A stretch of DNA of 64,000 nucleotides. Source: Kuschelorhynchus macadamiae (lineage: Eukaryota > Arthropoda > Insecta > Coleoptera > Curculionidae). Of the stretch, positions 41,913 to 55,567 are shown one piece after another. The notes under the pieces were generated by a model. That model was not told the DNA's origin. It saw nothing but the letters and a program-made list of their open reading frames with translations, and did not search any database. Made by a program: the position numbers and the translations under genes. The stretch lies in the NCBI GenBank assembly GCA_030620095.1, contig JAUTXW010000882.1, positions 37,329 through 101,328 of the forward strand, written 5' to 3'. Each line of letters starts with the position of its first letter. Position 1 is the stretch's first letter.

Positions 41913-44900
41913 TTAAACCATTACAAAATTTAATTTAACAAGAAGATTGTTAAGAATGGCTTTCGTTAGTGGTTTCGTAAATAAGTCTGCTAATTGTTCA
42001 CTAGAACACACGTAGTTTACGAAAATATGACCTTTTTGACACTCATCCCGCACAAAATGTACCTTCACATCAATGTGTTTTGTTCTGTTGTGAAGTTGCT
42101 GTGCCTTGGTCAACTTAATGGCTGATTGATTATCAACCTTAATTTCCACACTTGAAATGTCAATGTCCAGCTCTTTAAGCAAACTCTTCAGCCATAGAGC
42201 TTCCTTGACTCCGAGTCCCAAAGCCACGTACTCTGCCTCCGTTGTTGATTGGGCTACTACATTTTGCTTCTGACTTTTTCATGTAATGGGACCACCAGCG
42301 AACATGAAAACGTAGCCACTAGTTGATTTTCTAGTATCCACACATCCAGCATAGTCTGCATCTGTATATCCCAATACTTCAATTTGATTTGTTCTTGAGT
42401 ATCTTATTTTATATTGGATAGAATGTTTCAAATATCGAAAAATACGTTTTACAGCCACCCACTGCTCATTACTCCACTCATTGAAAAATCGACTGACCTG
42501 GTTTACTGCGTAAGTTATGTCTGGACGAGTTGATGTGGCTAGAAATATTAAAGAACCGACTGCTTCACGATATGGCTGATTTCTATTACAACTTGCAGTA
42601 TTCATGGCAGATGACAAACGTATACCAGGTTCAAATGGAATGGCCATTGGCTTGCTGTCAGTCATATGAAACCTATCAAGGAGTTTTAATATGTAACTCT
42701 GCTGGTGAACAAGGATTGTCCCTGCGGCTATATCTTGCTCAATTTCAAGTCCAACAAAGTTTATTTTTCGCCTGTCAGAATGTAAAGGAATTTCGAATGC
42801 GTCTTGTAGGATATGAATAAGTTCACTAATTGCAGTTTTAGATTTTGATAACAAAAGCTCATCGTCGACGTATATTGCTAAATAGACTTTAACATTTGCA
42901 AAACAACCGACAAACACGCACTGGTCAATTTTTAATTGTCTGAATTTATATTTATTAAGGAAAGAAACAAACTTACTGTTCCAGCATCTGGGGGACTGTT
43001 TCAAACCATAGAGACTTCTGTTAAGTTTACATACCAGATTTTTATTTTCCTGATCTTCAAATCCAATGGGCTGCTGCATATATACACACTCTGATAAATC
43101 ACCATAGAGAAATGCAGTTTTTACATCGAAATTTGTCATTTCCAAGTCTTTTTCTGCAGCTAATGCGAGCAGAACGCGAATAGAGTCAAAACGCACGACC
43201 GGCGCAAATGTTTCCTTATAGTCCACACCTTTTTCTTGTGTAAAACCTCGCGCAACAAGACGTGCTTTGTAACGTACCGTATCACTATTGTCATCAGTTT
43301 TTATGCGAAAACCCACCTATTGTCAATAACTTTGCAACCGTCAGGAAGTTTTACTAAGTCCCATGTGTGATTTTTCCTGAGGGCGTCCATTTCTTTTTCC
43401 ATTGCTTGAAGCCACTTACTTCGATCTTTGGACCGTATTGCTTCTTCATAACAAAAGGGCTCTTCTGTTGCTATAACACCATAGTAGTCAGGTTGAGATA
43501 TTTTACTTCTATCTCGAAGTTGTCTTCTTTCATTTATATCATTTTCATTTAGTTGTAAGTCACATTCAAAATCATCATCATAAAATTCCGTATTATCTGA
43601 GATGTCTGTAGGGCTTTCGCTCTCTGTCTCACTATTGTATTCATCATTTTCTTCTGTCTGATTTTCTTCACTGTCTTCAAATTCTTTAAAGAGAATAGAG
43701 AAATTTTCTTTTTCAGGTTTTATTGTCTCAAGCTCATTAAAGTTGACATTACAGCTTATTTCGATTCTTCGTTTCTCAGAATCCCACAGTCTATAATTTG
43801 TAGAATAGCCTTCGTATCCAACAAACATTAATTTCCGTGACTTTGGATCCCATTTCTTACGGAATTGGGTTGGTATGGACATATATGCAGAACTGCCGAA
43901 AATTCTTAAATGTTTTATTTCTGGTTTTCGTCGAAACCACTTTTCATATGCTGTCATATCTTCGATTTGGCTAGATGCTGTTCTGTTTAAGATGTAAACA
44001 GCTGTATTTCCTGCTTCTGACCACATTTCCTGAGGTACATTTTTATTTAACATCATTGTTCTGGCACATTCAACAATAGTTCTGATTTCTCTCTCAGATC
44101 GGCCATTCTGTTGGGGTGTGTATGGTGCAGAACATTCATGGGATATGCCCTCTTTTGTTAAATATCCTTGGAATTCTCTGATCACTTCGTAAAACTTTGA
44201 TTTTGTTTCCAGTCTGATTCTCAACTAAACCTTAAACTTTTCAAAAACATCCGATTTGTGCTTTAGAAAGTAAACATTTCGATAGCCACTAGCGTCATCT
44301 TTGAACAAGACAAAATATCTTGATCCACTTGGCGACGTAACATTCATAGGTCCACACACATCACTGTGAATCATTTCTCCTGGGTTACTATTTTTGCTTC
44401 TAGATGAACTTTTATGTGGTTTTCTCGGTTGCTTTCCAAATTTACACATTTCACAGAACACTTCTTCTGTATCGCCAATGTTAAGGTCACTTACCATATC
44501 AGCTGTTCTTTTAATCATGTTAAAATTAACATGACCTAAACGATCGTGCCAAAGTTTCAAAGAATTTTTGCTGCTAGTACTCAAGTTGCATTCTGGTTTA
44601 GATTTCATTCGGAACTGCATTATCCATTGGTTATTCTTCCGAGTTCCCACACATGACACTTTTCCTTCAGGGTCACGAAATTCACAGCGATTTTTGCTTG
44701 AATGATGACTAAAATTTTTGTCAGTCATAGGTCCCACTGAAAACAAGCTTCGGCCAAGTTCTGGAATATATAACACATTATTTATAGTTCGGTTGAACCA
44801 CTGACCGTCAACACAGGCTTGTATTTCTATTACTCCCTTTCCAGTTGCGCTTATTAGCTTATCATTTGCAATTCTAACAAATATTGGTTCATCAACCAAT

Positions 44901-45847
44901 TGCAAGGTCGAAAACCAATCCTTCTGGCCAGTCATGTGCATACTAGCTCCTGAATCACAAATCCAGTCCGTCTTCTCGATGCCTGAGCTAGCAAAATACA
45001 ACGTAGAAATATCACAAATGTAAGCAGAACTAGTACTTATTTTGAGATTTTCTGTATTTTTCTTTGAATCTGCAATTCTTTTTCGGCACTCTCGTACCCA
45101 GTGCCCTTTCTTTTTACAGTAATTACAACAGCTATTTTTCTTTAAATTTTGTATGTTACGACTACCAGGTGACTTCTTCTGCTCAACATTTATATTTTCT
45201 AACCTACTTTGTAATGCCTGAACTTCCAAAGCCAAACGAGAAACTGTGGAGTTATCACTACTCATTCTGGTCTCTTCTTTGAGTAATCTTGCTGCCAAGT
45301 TATCAAAGGTTTGCTGATCACTTGCAACAGAGTCCCATGCAGTTCGAAAAGCATTAAATTTAGACGGAAGACTATTAATCATTTTTGAACAGATCGCACT
45401 GGAACTAATATTCTCCATAACATCCTTAAGTTGTCGCACAAGCAGCTCGATAAAGGAAATATGTTCAGCAATGCTTCCATTCTCAGGCATTTTATAATCA
45501 TAGAACCGCTGCCACAGTAGCTCTTTTGATATCTCTGTTTTTTGTTCATGTATGGATAATAACCTTGTCCACATTTCAGCTGCATTTTGACAGTTTATTA
45601 GATGCTGAATCTGATCTTGGCTGATGGTTGACAAGAAAATCACTTGGGCCTTACTGTTACCAGATTCCCATGTTTTCCACTCTGCTGACGTCTGGTCGGC
45701 TGGTTCTGTTTTCGTTCCATCAACTATCGAGAGAATATTCTCTGCTTTAAACAGAATTTTCACACTAAACTTCCAAAGTTGAAAATTTGAGCCGTCAAAC
45801 TTTGGTATATTAGCACTTTCAAATTTTACCGTTGCTGAAGCCATCAC
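41913..45847 (-). pseudogene. Copia Gag-Pol polyprotein
   Basis: Read on the minus strand from ATG at 45847: Gag (FDGSNFQLWKFSVKILF), zinc knuckle CNYCKKKGHWVREC, aspartic protease WICDSGASMHMT, pre-integrase LWHDRLGHVNFNM, and integrase with first D in IHSDVCGP. A TAA near 44225 follows EKFKV. Downstream, VLRSD keeps the second integrase Asp but a short deletion next to it shifts the frame into EFQGYLTKEG. The E lies in TPQQNGRSER. A frameshift near 43310 joins to the RT: KARLVARGFTQEKGVDY, NFDVKTAFLYGDL and the YVDD box. A TGA near 42280 separates the RNase H, which continues STTEAEYVAL, VDNQSAIKL and HIDVKVHFVRD to 41913. All domains of a Copia polyprotein are present in order, but it is not translatable as one. 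Confidence 0.92.
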
Positions 45848-46018
45848 TACTAGTACAATGTTTGTCCTTACACGACTTAAACGTGTTTTTATAAACGACT
45901 CGAACGTTAATTAAAACCACAAACAAAACACAGCAAAACGCGACGCACTACTCGAAAGTGACTATTTTCGCGTCCACACTGTACATATATCCACCGAAGT
46001 ATGGTTTCCCAACGTAAT

Positions 46019-46032
46019 CTGGGCCCATAACC
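46019..46032 (-). promoter_or_regulatory. Copia primer-binding site
   Basis: GGTTATGGGCCCAG directly follows the 5' LTR on the minus strand. It fits the internal initiator-Met tRNA primer used by Drosophila copia. Confidence 0.75.
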
Positions 46033-46351
46033 TGTTAAACTTCAATTAAACCACGTCGAAATGTGAATATATTTTAATAAAAGTATTGCATGTTACAACA
46101 ACGGTTTCTATAAAACGACTAACTAACTAAGAAAAATCAAGCATATTTGGTACCCTAAAAAGTAATAAAAACACCTGTTGTCGAGCACAGTCGACGCTTT
46201 CTTAGAATACCATCGCACTGAAAGAAATCAATATTCCAAAAATAGAAATGCGTTTACAAACAGCTTCTTAGAATGATTTGATAAAGACTCGAATATAACA
46301 CATTTTTATCGCTTCAGCAGATTCATATTAATATGCTTAGGATTTTAACAG
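46033..46351 (-). repeat. Copia 5' LTR
   Basis: Begins TGTTAAAATCC and ends GTTTAACA on the minus strand, an inverted TGTTA/TAACA terminus. It should contain promoter and poly(A) signals, but I see no clear TATA box. Confidence 0.85.
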
Positions 46352-46700
46352 AAACCACACCAGCTATCGATGTTTTAGATTACAACAGAATTCTAGTTGC
46401 TAGTACTAGCATGTACAAAAAACCTTAAAAAAAGGTTTGCTTATTGTATCAACAATGGTGGGACGCTAATTAGCTAAAATTGCTAGCCAAAATAAAAGTT
46501 CTATTACAGTATAAAGACGGAAATATGGCTAAATTGGGGAATAATTTGATTTTATAGTTGGATTTATTAGCTACTTTTTGACTTTAACCTTTTTTTTCGA
46601 GATTCAGCTAAATAATTCCTCATTTTTTGCCTCGTCTTCATTTATATGATAAATTATCAATTTAAATTATGTATGAAATAATATTAACAGAGCCAATAAC
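46352..46700. other. Non-coding
   Basis: AT-rich flank between the Copia 5' LTR and the LINE 3' tail. No gene seen. Confidence 0.5.
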
Positions 46701-47590
46701 CAATCAATCAATCGATCATTTATTTACTCAATTGAAAAGTATTACAAAAGTCATACAATAACTGAAGAAAACGTCTGAAAATAAATTAAATTACTAGTAA
46801 AACAATATAAAATTAAGTTCATGTAAAAAAGTCTTGGTGGGAATAGCAATTAATTTCAAGTAAAAGTGTTTTAACTTGGATCTAAAAATATTCAATGTCA
46901 CAGACCCCGTAACATCATTATCCAATACATTAAAAAACTTGCATGCGTCAAATATAACATTTTTTTGATAAAATGACGACCTGTGACTATTAGGCAGTTC
47001 CCTCATGCGTGTGTTATAATGATAAGCAGATCGATTTAATTGAAGAGTGGATCTGTTTTTATAAGCATATGTACATACTTCCAAAATATCTAAGTGAAAA
47101 ATAGTCAAGATTTTCAGATTGTGGAAAGCGGGCTTACATGACTCTCTGAGAGACCATAGATTATTCGTATTGCGTATTTCTGTAACAGAAATGCACGTAA
47201 TATGTGTACTAGTGCCCCAATTTAAGATGCCATAGTGCCATCATTTTTTAGAAATCTTAAGGCTAGCAGGAACTGCGCAACCTACCACAAAGGTCGTGAA
47301 TATGGGCATGCCACTGAAGTGTGCTGTCAAAATTTAGGCCTAACCATCTAACACTGTCTGAGGGGCTCATTTGATTTGGTGCGCCATGAAACAATGCAAA
47401 ACCTTCATCAACTTGCCCTATACTAGAGGAAAAAAGTATAAATTGTGTCTTATTTTTATTAATTCAGTTGTTTTTTTTTGAGGCCAGGTTAGTACATATT
47501 TGTAAATATTTTCAGCAGTATTTTTTAAAGATATTATATCTGGCCTTACTATTAGAATGTTTGTGTCATCGGCATAGCATACTGGAAAGA
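46701..47590 (-). pseudogene. LINE reverse transcriptase fragment, 3' part
   Basis: On the minus strand, coding starts near 47590 with YADDTNILIVRPDIISLKN, the RT catalytic box. It continues through frame breaks with SVRWLGLNFDSTLQWHAHIH, FLLQKYAIRIIYGLSES and HLDILEVCTYAYKN, to HYNTRMRELPNSH and the stop at 46794. The 3' UTR has AAATAAATGATC and then a GATT/TTGA-type tail at about 46701-46716, a common LINE end. The layout fits a CR1/jockey-type LINE truncated at its 5' end. Several frameshifts are visible. Confidence 0.75.
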
Positions 47591-49980
47591 AATCAGTTTC
47601 TGCTTTTTGACGGTATAGTATAAAATCGTAAAATATTATAAAAAAAAATCATGGTTTCGTAGAAATACACTATGACTTATTGTGTAAAATATTCTAAGAA
47701 GTTTGAAAGTTGGTAGGGACAAAAAACACTCCCGCAGGAACTTTTACTGTTAGAAGAATCTAAATAGACTAAAAATTTCGTTTTCTACAAATTTTATTTT
47801 TAGTTTGGAAATTTGACACTAAGAAAATTGATTAAAGAGTCCATAACGTAAAAAAATTGCATGGAAATACGTTTTTATAGGTAGAAAGAATATATTTTTT
47901 TAATATGGTTAAGTAATGGCTGCTAAGAAATTAATTTTAATTTCAATCATGGCGGATCATAAACAGTTTTGGGCTATTTTTTAAGTAAATATTCCTTGAA
48001 ATTGGCCACATTGTAAGCAAATATTTATTAAATGGCAATAATTTTCAAAGGTAGCCAAAATATAGTAATACTTACTAAAATTGTACCTATAAAAATGCCT
48101 AGTTGGTTTGCCTTTAGTACTTGCTTAAAATGATTAATTTAAGACCCAGGAGCCAGCGTAACAAAATTAAACTACGATTACCCCAAGTTGGCGTTTTCTT
48201 TTTCTATAATATGTGGTGGAATATTTTGTATGGTAATTAATTTATATTTCGTTTTTCTAAATAAATCTTCAGTTTGGTTTATGTATAGTTTTATAGGTTA
48301 TAAACGTAAATTTGAAAAAGTGGAATTTTTGACAAAATTATAGAAAAAATAAGCGAAATAAAACTACCTAATTTTAGTTTAATTTTGAAACGAAAGTATG
48401 ATAATAGAAACCATATTTTTTCCTCTCAATTTTTGTTCTCATAAAATGTCATAATCGGGCATTCTTATGTTTAGAGCTACTATTATTCTTGTGCTTATAG
48501 CTCTAATTACTATGATTAAACTTAAACACTTGCTAAAGTATGTTTGGTTGGCATTTGGGAAAAAATGCCTACTTATTGACCTTATTCTGACCTCGATTTC
48601 TATTGATTAAAAATGTCATATTTTGGCATTTTAAACAGCTAGTCTTACTATAATTTAACTTGGTCACTTACTAGAATATATCTGGTTACGTTGTGGCAAC
48701 AAAATTGATAGATATTTTTACTTTTTGGCCATCCAATATTAAAAAAAAGGTGGAGGTTTAATTACCCCAAAAAAGTAATTATGCTATAGTCTATCTATAT
48801 TAAAAACTGCTGCTTTTAGAGCCAACAAATTTAATTTGAAGCAAGCTTTCATGGATAGAAAACAAACCATGAATCATTTTCCAAAATTTAACAAATATCT
48901 GGTTTTTATGTGTCTTTTTTTGTTGTTAGGCAAAGAAGCTCATCAGCTAATTTGTGCTACTTGGGTGTATATTTGAACTTGTGTTTAAGCTATGCATCTT
49001 GAGAACCTGAAAATATTTTCTGCAGATTTTTTTTTAGTCTCGTACAATAACCGAGATTTTCGCTGACCAAAAGCTCGTGCAACACCCTGTATACGTAGAT
49101 AAATACATACATATATACATAACTGTTAAACACATTACCCTCCTTAAAAATTATCTTAAATGTATCTAAGATATGAGGTCTAAACAAAACATACACATAA
49201 ATCTACATCAACCCAATTTTGCCTAAAAATTCGCTTGGGTTAGTTCATCTGGCTAGCAGTTTACTTCAGTAATTTACAAGGGTATGAACACATTCTCAAT
49301 AAACAACAGTTTAAACTGAAAATAAATTACAAACTGCAAATTTTGCAACTGTCAACAGTTTACTAACGAAATGTGTGTACACCTTAATCTATGTGCATTT
49401 GTATTAGTTACAATTTAGAAGGTTTCAGATAAGCTGAGTAAACAAAAAATTAAGAAATTTTAATGAAATTTATTATTAAAAGATGTTATTTTTATATATG
49501 AATTGGAACCGAGCAACATTTATCGCAATTACATATTGTTTGTAAAAATATGAGGTTTTAAACATAATGTTTTCTGTTATTTAAATTAAAAATTATATCA
49601 AAGATCACTTGAAACTTGAGTGAACGTTTACAAAACATTTTTCGAGTCGATTTTAACCTACAGAATTTGTCGTTTTCTATTTCGACCGGAAAAGCAAGGG
49701 TTCGAAAAACCAAAACTATTAATTAATCAAGTAGCCATGCTCCGCCATTTCCATGGAAACGTCACCCATTTATTTGATGTTTTGTCAAGTATCTCACCGT
49801 TTTGACAGGTAGGTATATTGTATACTTTACGGTCGACAAAATATATCGTACGTAACATACTCGAAAAGTATCTTTCCTTTATAGTTTTTTTGAATTTAAA
49901 CAAACAGCACTTGAAAAAATTGCGACTAATTCCTCAAAAAATCATCAGCTAGCACATTGCCTCGGAGTCCCTAAATTTCA
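47591..49980. other. No gene seen
   Basis: AT-rich sequence without recognised coding or structured repeats. This is the longest stretch in the window lacking obvious transposon remains, apart from short repeats. Confidence 0.45.
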
Positions 49981-50382
49981 GAAATGATTAACAAAACTGT
50001 TGTACACACACATAAACCAAATGGGGGCGCAAGCGCGTGTACCGCCACGTCTGAAACCTACGGAAAACTCGACCATCGGTTCTGCAGTTTAGCGCGGATA
50101 ATTTTTGGGGAAGGTCTGGCGCAAGCGAGGGGATTTTCCGGATTCACGACAACTTTGCGGTATTTACGTGCGAAGTTTTTCGGAGAGTGCGAACCGGTTT
50201 TTATTGTGACACTTTTTCTCGTACTTGTTGAATTCGACTGGATGGATATGTTGTGAAAGTTTTCTTCGAGAACAAAATAGTGGATTCGTTGAGCTGTTGG
50301 ATTAAGTGTTTTGATAATTATTGTGACTTGTGATTTTCTGTGTTCAGGCTGCAATAGTATAAAGATATGTAGAAATATTAAG
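49981..50382 (+). other. CpG-rich candidate 5' exon of a host gene
   Basis: This block is clearly richer in G+C and in CpG than its surroundings (for example GGGGGCGCAAGCGCG and GCGCGGATAATTTTTGGGG). It ends ATATTAAG followed by GTAAGAAG, a consensus splice donor at 50382/50383. No long coding frame exists. A non-coding first exon and promoter of a gene lying to the right of the window would look like this, but a repeat fragment is not excluded. Confidence 0.3.
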
Positions 50383-53300
50383 GTAAGAAGTTTCGATTCA
50401 GTTGTGTATCAAATAAAAAATTAGTTTAAAACTTACCATCAAATTTGTAATCGAGTAATTTAAATTGAAAAAAAAAGGTTTAACATTTTTAACTTTTTAA
50501 TTTAATACTTATAGGTACTTTTTTATATTTATCTCATACGAAAACCAAAAAATATCAGTGGTTCGTTTGTTAATAAATTACATAATATATAAAGGCCGGA
50601 TAATTTAAATAATAAAGCAAAATCATCAAAAGAAATTAAAAAAAATAAATTCAAACTTTATGACCTGATATTTTGTCAGTTATTACATGTTATTCTTTTA
50701 ATCAGTTAACATTAAATTTTACTTTTAAAATCATAAAAAAGTAGAAAAGATGCTAGCGATTCAAAGAATCGAAAACTAAAGTGGTATACAATTACACCCT
50801 TATGGTGAGTTAAATGAAATTTTAGTAATTATTTACTTTTTTCCGCCATAGCCGATTTTGATGATTTTTTGTAAATAGGTGAATTTTGGGATCCTAACCA
50901 CGAATCCGAAGTCAATTTTTTTCGGTCACATTTCGTTTTCAAAGTTCATAAACATTCTAAACCCTTTTTTCTTTCTTCTTTTTTACGAAAATTCGCTGGT
51001 TCTGTATGAAACTACTACAAACAATTATTAAAAGACGTTAAGATAAACTCTCTGTTTTGCCTTTTTTATCTAAATAATTGGAGAACGCTAAAAAACAGCC
51101 ATACTTCATATTTTTTTGGATTAGTAACTTTTCGGGGTAATTTTTCGTTTAAGCCGATATTTATGATTTTTACTAGGATTTTTGGTACCTTTGTAGATTT
51201 TGTGATGCCGATCAGGAATCTGAAGTCAGATTTTGTCGGCGATGTATCGTTTTTGAATTACCCACAGAATATTTTGTTTTTACCACAATTCACTCAAAAC
51301 TAACACATGAATACTAAAATAATAAATAATAAACAAGTTACGACGGTTTTTTATATTTAAAACACATTTAGAACCAAAATACACAACGATCATCGTCAAA
51401 AATACGCCATATTTGAAACTAGAATCTAGGGCACAATGAAATGGTTATGTATGGTGATGTAAAAAAAGGAATCTATATTGAAACAAGGATTTTGTTAACA
51501 AAACCTATACTATTAATTGGATCTGTCCTATTAGGGTTAGGTTAGCTCAGGTTTGTCGATAAAACCATCATTAAAGCCACAAACCTTCATTAAAGACATA
51601 AAATCACCCAAGAACTTAAATTCCATACAGAACCCGTCAATTATAACACAGTTTAGTATACACATGTATTTCAAATCTGATTTTCGATGATTTAAGCTCG
51701 GATTTCAGTTAAGCTTAAGGGAGAACTGCACGCAAAAAGTGAAAAACCAGCGACAAGGTCTAGTCGAGTTGAAAATAAGATGAAAAGGTACCTACGCATT
51801 AAAAAAAACTTCCTGCACGTCCAACCTCAAAAAAATGTGTTGTATAGGTAATTTAAATTACATTTCGGTTAAAAATGGGTTTCAAATGATTCACGCGCTG
51901 CAGAAATACAAAGACATGAGTACGATTTACCATTTCAAATTTTGCAGTTACGTAGACAAAGGATCAATGTAAGGCGGTAAAGAGCCCTTTTGTGGAAAAA
52001 ATTATATGCGGAGGCATGTGCGTCAAAAAGTGGTCAAAAAATGGTCGAAAATGGACAAATCTACTTTTATTTTATAACTCTAGATTTGATTTTTTCATAA
52101 AAATTCGCCTTTAGCGCCCAACTATATATATTTCCCTATTGAAATCACATTGAAGCTAATACTTATAGTTTTAACATAATATTGCAGCGGCGGAAGGCTT
52201 GCAAATGATCCATATTACTGCGTGCAGTTCCCCTTAACACGTCTTTTTATGGCTTTAATGGTAGTTTTATCGGCGAACAGGTTTTGTTTAAAAAAATCCT
52301 TTTTTAGTATAGTTCAACTTTTTTACCAGGAGTTAACCAAAACACAAGTACATACAAAATTATGAGTTTTTGTTCATTCGAATAGTTGGCGCTGAACCAT
52401 TTCATTGTTCCAAAATTGCCATGTAACCAACAAAAACCTAGATTCTAGTAACTATTTTTGAAGTTGAATTTTGTTAGTTCTACATATGTTTCAAATATAA
52501 AAAAAGGCCGTAATCTGTTTACTATTTATTATTGTAGTATTTTTTTGTTAGTTTTCAGTTAATTGTTGCAAAAACCAACTATTTTGTATAAAATGCATGC
52601 TGAAAATCGTGAGAAAATTAAATGTGTATTTTGAGAGTGGATAACTCAAAAAAGAAACGTTGGCGATAAAATTTAGATTCGTGATCAGCAGCCCAAAATT
52701 TACGACTATACCAAAAATTATAAAAACGGTTATGTTTAGCTTAACCGAAAAATTACCCTTTTGCTTCATGTTGGCATCTTGACATAAAAAACCATCGAAA
52801 TACAACTTTAAAGAGAAATATTAATTGATGCAAATTAACTTTTTTACATAACAATTTTGTCACATATATAAGTGGATCGGGACTAGCCGAAGCGCGAAGG
52901 CACTAGGTGAATTGGTACCGGGTTAGCACTAGATTAGCATTTTCGTAAGCATTTTCGTGAAAGCCCTAACAGAAAAGGCGAACACTAACGAAGTGTAACA
53001 CTGGCAAAAGTCTAATATTCGGCATCGGCCTAAGAATTCGCTGTTGATTAGTGTTTTTTACCTTTTGTGTTAGGGCTTTATTGATGATGCCTACGGCGCC
53101 TAACCTAGTTGTAACCGGGTTTGGTACCTGGAGTCACTGCGCTCCTGCTGGTACCCATTTTCCTTATATATGTACCAAAATAACCATAATTCATTTGTAT
53201 TATCACCTACTGTAATTTGTATGAATTAATATATTCTCTTTAAAGTTGTAGTTCAATGATTTTTAATGATATCAAGATGCCAATATGAGGAAAAGTTACT

Positions 53301-54868
53301 ACTCCAAAAAATATGAAGAGTTTTTGATTGCGGTTCTCTATGTTCTAATTTTTTAAATAAAATAAGACAAGAAAATCACGAATAGAATTTTGTTACGTCT
53401 TTTATAATTGTTTGTAGTAGTTTATCACAGTTGGAATCTCTATAAACTTTGAGGATGGATAATTTAAAAACGAAACGTGACGGAAAAAATTTGACTTTGG
53501 ATTCGTGATCAGGACCCAAAAATACACCATATACAAAAAATCGGCAAAGGTGTAAAAAAGTATACAAATACCGAAACTTTTTCATCATATTTACAGAGAT
53601 TGGAGAACTATTTTGATCTTTAATTAAACAAGTGCAGAAATACTAATTTCGTGTCTTAGACTAAAATTTTTTCAGATACTAAATAATTCCTCTAACTGCA
53701 TCGAATTTTCCTAATAAAAAAAACTAATTATTTACTTTCTTACGTTGACCATGCTGATTTTAAGGAATTTTGGTAGACCGGTAGATTTTCTACCGGTGAT
53801 CACGAATGCTCATATTTTTTCACCGATGTTTAGCTTCTAAGTTCACCATCAAAGTGTTCAATATTACTTCTCCCTATTTTCAGCCTTTTTTGAGACAAAG
53901 TTACCGATTTTTAAGAAAAGTGATTTCTGTAAAGACTCGGTAGTAAATATTCCAGTATTCTTAGACTAATGCAAACTATTTGATTTAATTACAGATAATA
54001 AATAATCAAAAAAATTAAATAAAGGACGAGGTTTCACCTTGATTTCTGTAGAACGCTGCTATTGTTGAAAATTCTTTATACTGGGTGTTTAGGAATCTCA
54101 GTTGGAAATGTATAATTGATATACCCCGTTTTATGCGAAAAATTAATTTTGGTGTTTTTTAGCTTAATACAGGGTACGTAAAAATTTTGGTTTTTATAAC
54201 AAAAATTCTAAACCCATTGTAGAAAGTATTTCCAACAATAGCAGCTTTCTACTGATATCACATAGAAATCTATTCGTTTCCTAAATATTCTTTTTTTTTA
54301 ATCACTTTTTTATCTGCCTTTTTTAAATAACATCTCGGATAATATGCACTTTTTTATTGCAACATGTTTCCATTGAATCTCATGGAGGCTTTATATAATA
54401 TGTAAAATTTTTGTCCGTGAGTTTGTAAAGATTATTTAAATAATAAAGCAAAATCATCAAAAGAAATGAAAGAAAAATTATTTATTTTCTTCTAGTTTTA
54501 TATTTAGTTACCCGATACCCGAGCTTATACCTTTATACTTTTATACGCTGATATTTTGTCAGTCGTTACATGTTAATCTTTTAATCAGTTGAATATAATA
54601 TTGGCGATAAGGGTATATGGAAGAAAAGTTTAACTGATGTCTTAAGTCATTAAAAAGTAGAGAAGATTTTAGCGATTTAAATAAAAGTGAAACTAAAGCC
54701 TCCTCAAGTAGTATCCAATAACACCCTTATGATTAGTTAAATGAAATTTTAGTAATTAAGTACCTATTTATTTTTTACACCATAGTCGATTTAGATGATT
54801 TTTTGTATATAGGTGGACTTTGGAACCTGATCACGAATCCAAAGTCAAGACTCGGTAGTAAATATTCC
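50383..54868. repeat. Complex repeat domain with CACGAATCC motifs
   Basis: Several long segments recur in either orientation. 50640-50920 resembles 54550-54850 (TTATGATTAGTTAAATGAAA, TTTGATGATTTTTTGTA-like blocks). A motif close to GATCACGAATCCAAAGTCAA appears at about 50895, 51210 and 54825 (plus) and at about 52670 and 53490 (minus). A member of the GGTACC repeat family sits at 52880-53160 in inverted duplication. No coding sequence is supported. Confidence 0.6.
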
Positions 54869-55567
54869 AGCATTGCAGCATGCTAACTATTAGATTTAAT
54901 TACTTTTTTATATTAAAAACGTTGTGCAAAGTTAAATAATAAGAAAAACGAAATGTTTCTGACTAGACCATACAGTGTTTTTTTACTATTATGTTGGTAA
55001 CATACCCTGAAAGTGTTAATCCATTAAAGCAAAGACAACTATTAAAATTTTAAAAGATACATTTTTACAATAATAATGTGTTTTTATCGAGCTTTTATAT
55101 GTATTTAGAAAATTGTTAAGTGAACATTAAAATGAGTTGATCTTTAAACAAAAAAATTAAATCCCCTGATATTCAATATCTGATTCCCTTAGCTAGACTC
55201 GCCCCAAGTTGGTAGTTTTGGCTGTTAAATCTAGGACTGCCACTCAAACCAGCGATCGGTACCGCTAAGTGGATCTGCACCGGGTTAGTACCGGATTATT
55301 CAATAAAGCCATCGTTAAAGCCAAAAGAAAAGTACGATAGTAGCTGTTAAATACTAATGCAAAAATGTGAAGCGGCCACTTAAATTATATTTTTTCATTT
55401 GTCTATGGATAAGATTTTTATTTTAAAGTAAAATGTAAAGTTTTATAGTCAGATTTATTATATAGGGGGCCTAAAAATATAAAAATTTATAAAAAAAGTG
55501 ATTGAAACAACGCAAATTGATACCTATACAAGATTCATTTTTTAATAATAAAATGTAAACTATAATT
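54869..55567. repeat. Left arm of a 0.7-kb long inverted repeat
   Basis: Matches 60415-61047 in reverse orientation over almost its full length at roughly 85-90%. Shared blocks include ACGTTGTGCAAAGTTAAATA, AACCAGCGATCGGT-like, GGATCTGCACCGGGTTAGTA and GATTTTTATTTTAAAGTAAA. It contains a member of the GGTACC/AACGATGGC repeat family. Confidence 0.8.

Larger units (their letters stand above)
41746..46351 (-). mobile_element. Copia (Ty1) LTR retrotransposon, minus strand
   Basis: The 5' LTR is 46033-46351 (319 bp, TGTTAAAATCC...GTTTAACA on the minus strand). It is followed by a primer-binding site GGTTATGGGCCCAG (complement of 46019-46032), the type that pairs with an internal initiator-Met tRNA half in insect copia. 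A purine tract AAGTGGGAG (complement of 41830-41838) precedes the 3' LTR, of which only about 84 bp (41746-41829) remain. The LTR overlap shows one mismatch in 84 bp, so insertion was recent relative to most neighbours. The gag-pol frame is damaged in three places. Confidence 0.92.

Noticed and set aside
45064..45282. Plus-strand frames within the Copia region (also 42530-42820 and 43367-43552)
   Set aside because: Antisense to well-supported gag-pol coding.
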